From contig JAFVXI010000030.1 of assembly GCA_017501245.1 (NCBI GenBank), positions 25,575 to 89,574 on the forward strand: 64,000 nt of DNA, written 5' to 3'. Position 1 is the first letter of the stretch. Every line of letters begins with the position of its first letter. The DNA comes from Clostridia bacterium (GTDB lineage Bacteria; Bacillota; Clostridia; Oscillospirales; CAG-272). Positions 63,621 through 64,000 of this stretch are shown piece by piece. The translations under genes were made by a program, and so were the position numbers. The notes below the pieces were generated by a model. The model was not told the DNA's origin and searched no databases. It saw only the letters and a program-made list of their open reading frames with translations.

Positions 63621-63649
63621 ATTCTATCACACCTCGCCAAGGCTTTCAA
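63621..63649 (-). promoter_or_regulatory. Promoter reading toward the MFS gene
   Basis: On the minus strand TTGAAA (63649-63644), 17 bp, TAGAAT (63626-63621). Confidence 0.6.
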
Positions 63650-63707
63650 TACCGCAGCATTCTTTTATTTTAAAAAAGTTAATAAAAATGGGCTAAGCCC
63701 AAACCCA

Positions 63708-63795
63708 TATACGCGAACCCCCAAAGCTCATACTTCGCTTCGGGGAACCCCTATACGTGAACCCCCAAAGCTCATACTTCGCTTCGGGGAACCCC
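63708..63795. repeat. Two 44-bp tandem direct repeats
   Basis: Copies start at 63708 and 63752 (TATACGCG / TATACGTG, then AACCCCCAAAGCTCATACTT and CGCTTCGGGGAACCCC). They differ at one or two positions. A 207-nt plus-strand frame across them has no ribosome site and is not counted as a gene. Confidence 0.85.
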
Positions 63796-63804
63796 TACTC
63801 AAGC

Positions 63805-63854
63805 AGAAAGAGCAAGAGTAAAAGGATAAACTTCCTTCTATTCTTGCTCTTTCT
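63805..63854. terminator. Long stem-loop, possible terminator
   Basis: AGAAAGAGCAAGA (63805-63817) pairs perfectly with TCTTGCTCTTTCT (63842-63854) around a 24-nt loop. There is only a short T-run after it, so the terminator role is uncertain. Confidence 0.45.
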
Positions 63855-63863
63855 GTTTACTTA

Positions 63864-64000
63864 ATGAAATCGTGGTTACACCACGATGAAATCTTCGCTT
63901 TGCTCAGATGAAATCCAAGGTCGAGCCTTGGATGAAATCAAATCCGTCTTACAAAGCCCTGCGAAGCAGGATTTCATCGCGAAAGCGATTTCATCCACCG
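63864..64000. repeat. Hairpin array D (linker ATGAAATC), runs off window
   Basis: ATGAAAT occurs at 63864, 63886, 63908 and 63932, and inverted ATTTCATC at 63971 and 63988. Between them lie CGTGG/CCACG, a weak unit, CCAAGG/CCTTGG, CCTGC-GAA-GCAGG and CGC-GAAA-GCG. The linker turns to the opposite orientation around the CCTGC hairpin. The array may continue beyond the edge. Confidence 0.8.

Noticed and set aside
63615-63821. 68-codon plus-strand frame near the right end
   Set aside because: It crosses the two 44-bp direct repeats, has no ribosome site and shows no protein-like conservation pattern.

Overview
The window looks like a chromosomal segment of a spore-forming, anaerobic, moderately GC-rich Clostridia-type Firmicute, probably a gut organism. 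Three things point there: a complete spoIIAA-spoIIAB-sigF operon, a HrcA/CIRCE-controlled groESL operon with a T-box valS leader, and many ferredoxin-type or flavodoxin-type proteins beside pectin/uronate catabolism genes. Promoters are mostly of the TTGACA-17-TATAAT type. Genes lie on both strands, and the real genes rarely use TTA, CTA or TCA codons, which leaves long spurious antisense frames.

Layout. 1-9195: most of a giant minus-strand lipoprotein (more than 3,065 residues, running off the left edge) made of CxxC repeats. 9.2-9.8 kb: AT-rich spacer and a 32-bp tandem repeat. 9.8-17.5 kb: housekeeping genes (dapA, queA, a beta-helix lipoprotein, asparaginase, rlmA-like, ruvX, thiI). 17.6-21.1 kb: T-box leader, repeat-filled spacer and valS. 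21.3-24.2 kb: LRR protein, HAD hydrolase and two unknown membrane proteins. 24.4-28.5 kb: uronate catabolism (kduI fused to an extra N-terminal domain, kduD, GH88 hydrolase). 28.7-32.6 kb: groESL and the spoIIA operon. 32.8-34.3 kb: two unknown small genes divergent from a LexA/CI-like repressor, with paired operators. 34.4-39.2 kb: a second large CxxC lipoprotein. 39.3-43.2 kb: winged-helix regulator coupled to addB. 43.5-45.4 kb: KDPG aldolase-VOC fusion, an Arc-type regulator and a broken SLOG gene. 45.5-48.3 kb: an unrecognised 925-residue acidic/coiled-coil protein. 48.5-56.3 kb: aldo/keto reductase, HTH-only Noc/ParB-like gene, rsmG, DUF362 ferredoxin, uxuA, mntP and a double flavodoxin protein. 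56.6-63.4 kb: NlpC/P60 lipoprotein, AraC regulator, MATE and MFS transporters.

Functionally, the GH88 hydrolase, KduI and KduD convert unsaturated uronides to 2-keto-3-deoxygluconate. UxuA feeds the same intermediate from mannonate, and the KDPG aldolase finishes the route. The KDG kinase must lie elsewhere.

The least explained signal is intergenic. Several gaps carry arrays of short hairpins with different stems separated by a nearly constant 7-9 nt linker that is specific to each array (ATGATATA, ATATCGC, ATGAGATC, ATGAAATC, ACTTCACTT). There is also a second family of palindromic elements centred on GTAGGTNNCTAC. I know of no established name for either.
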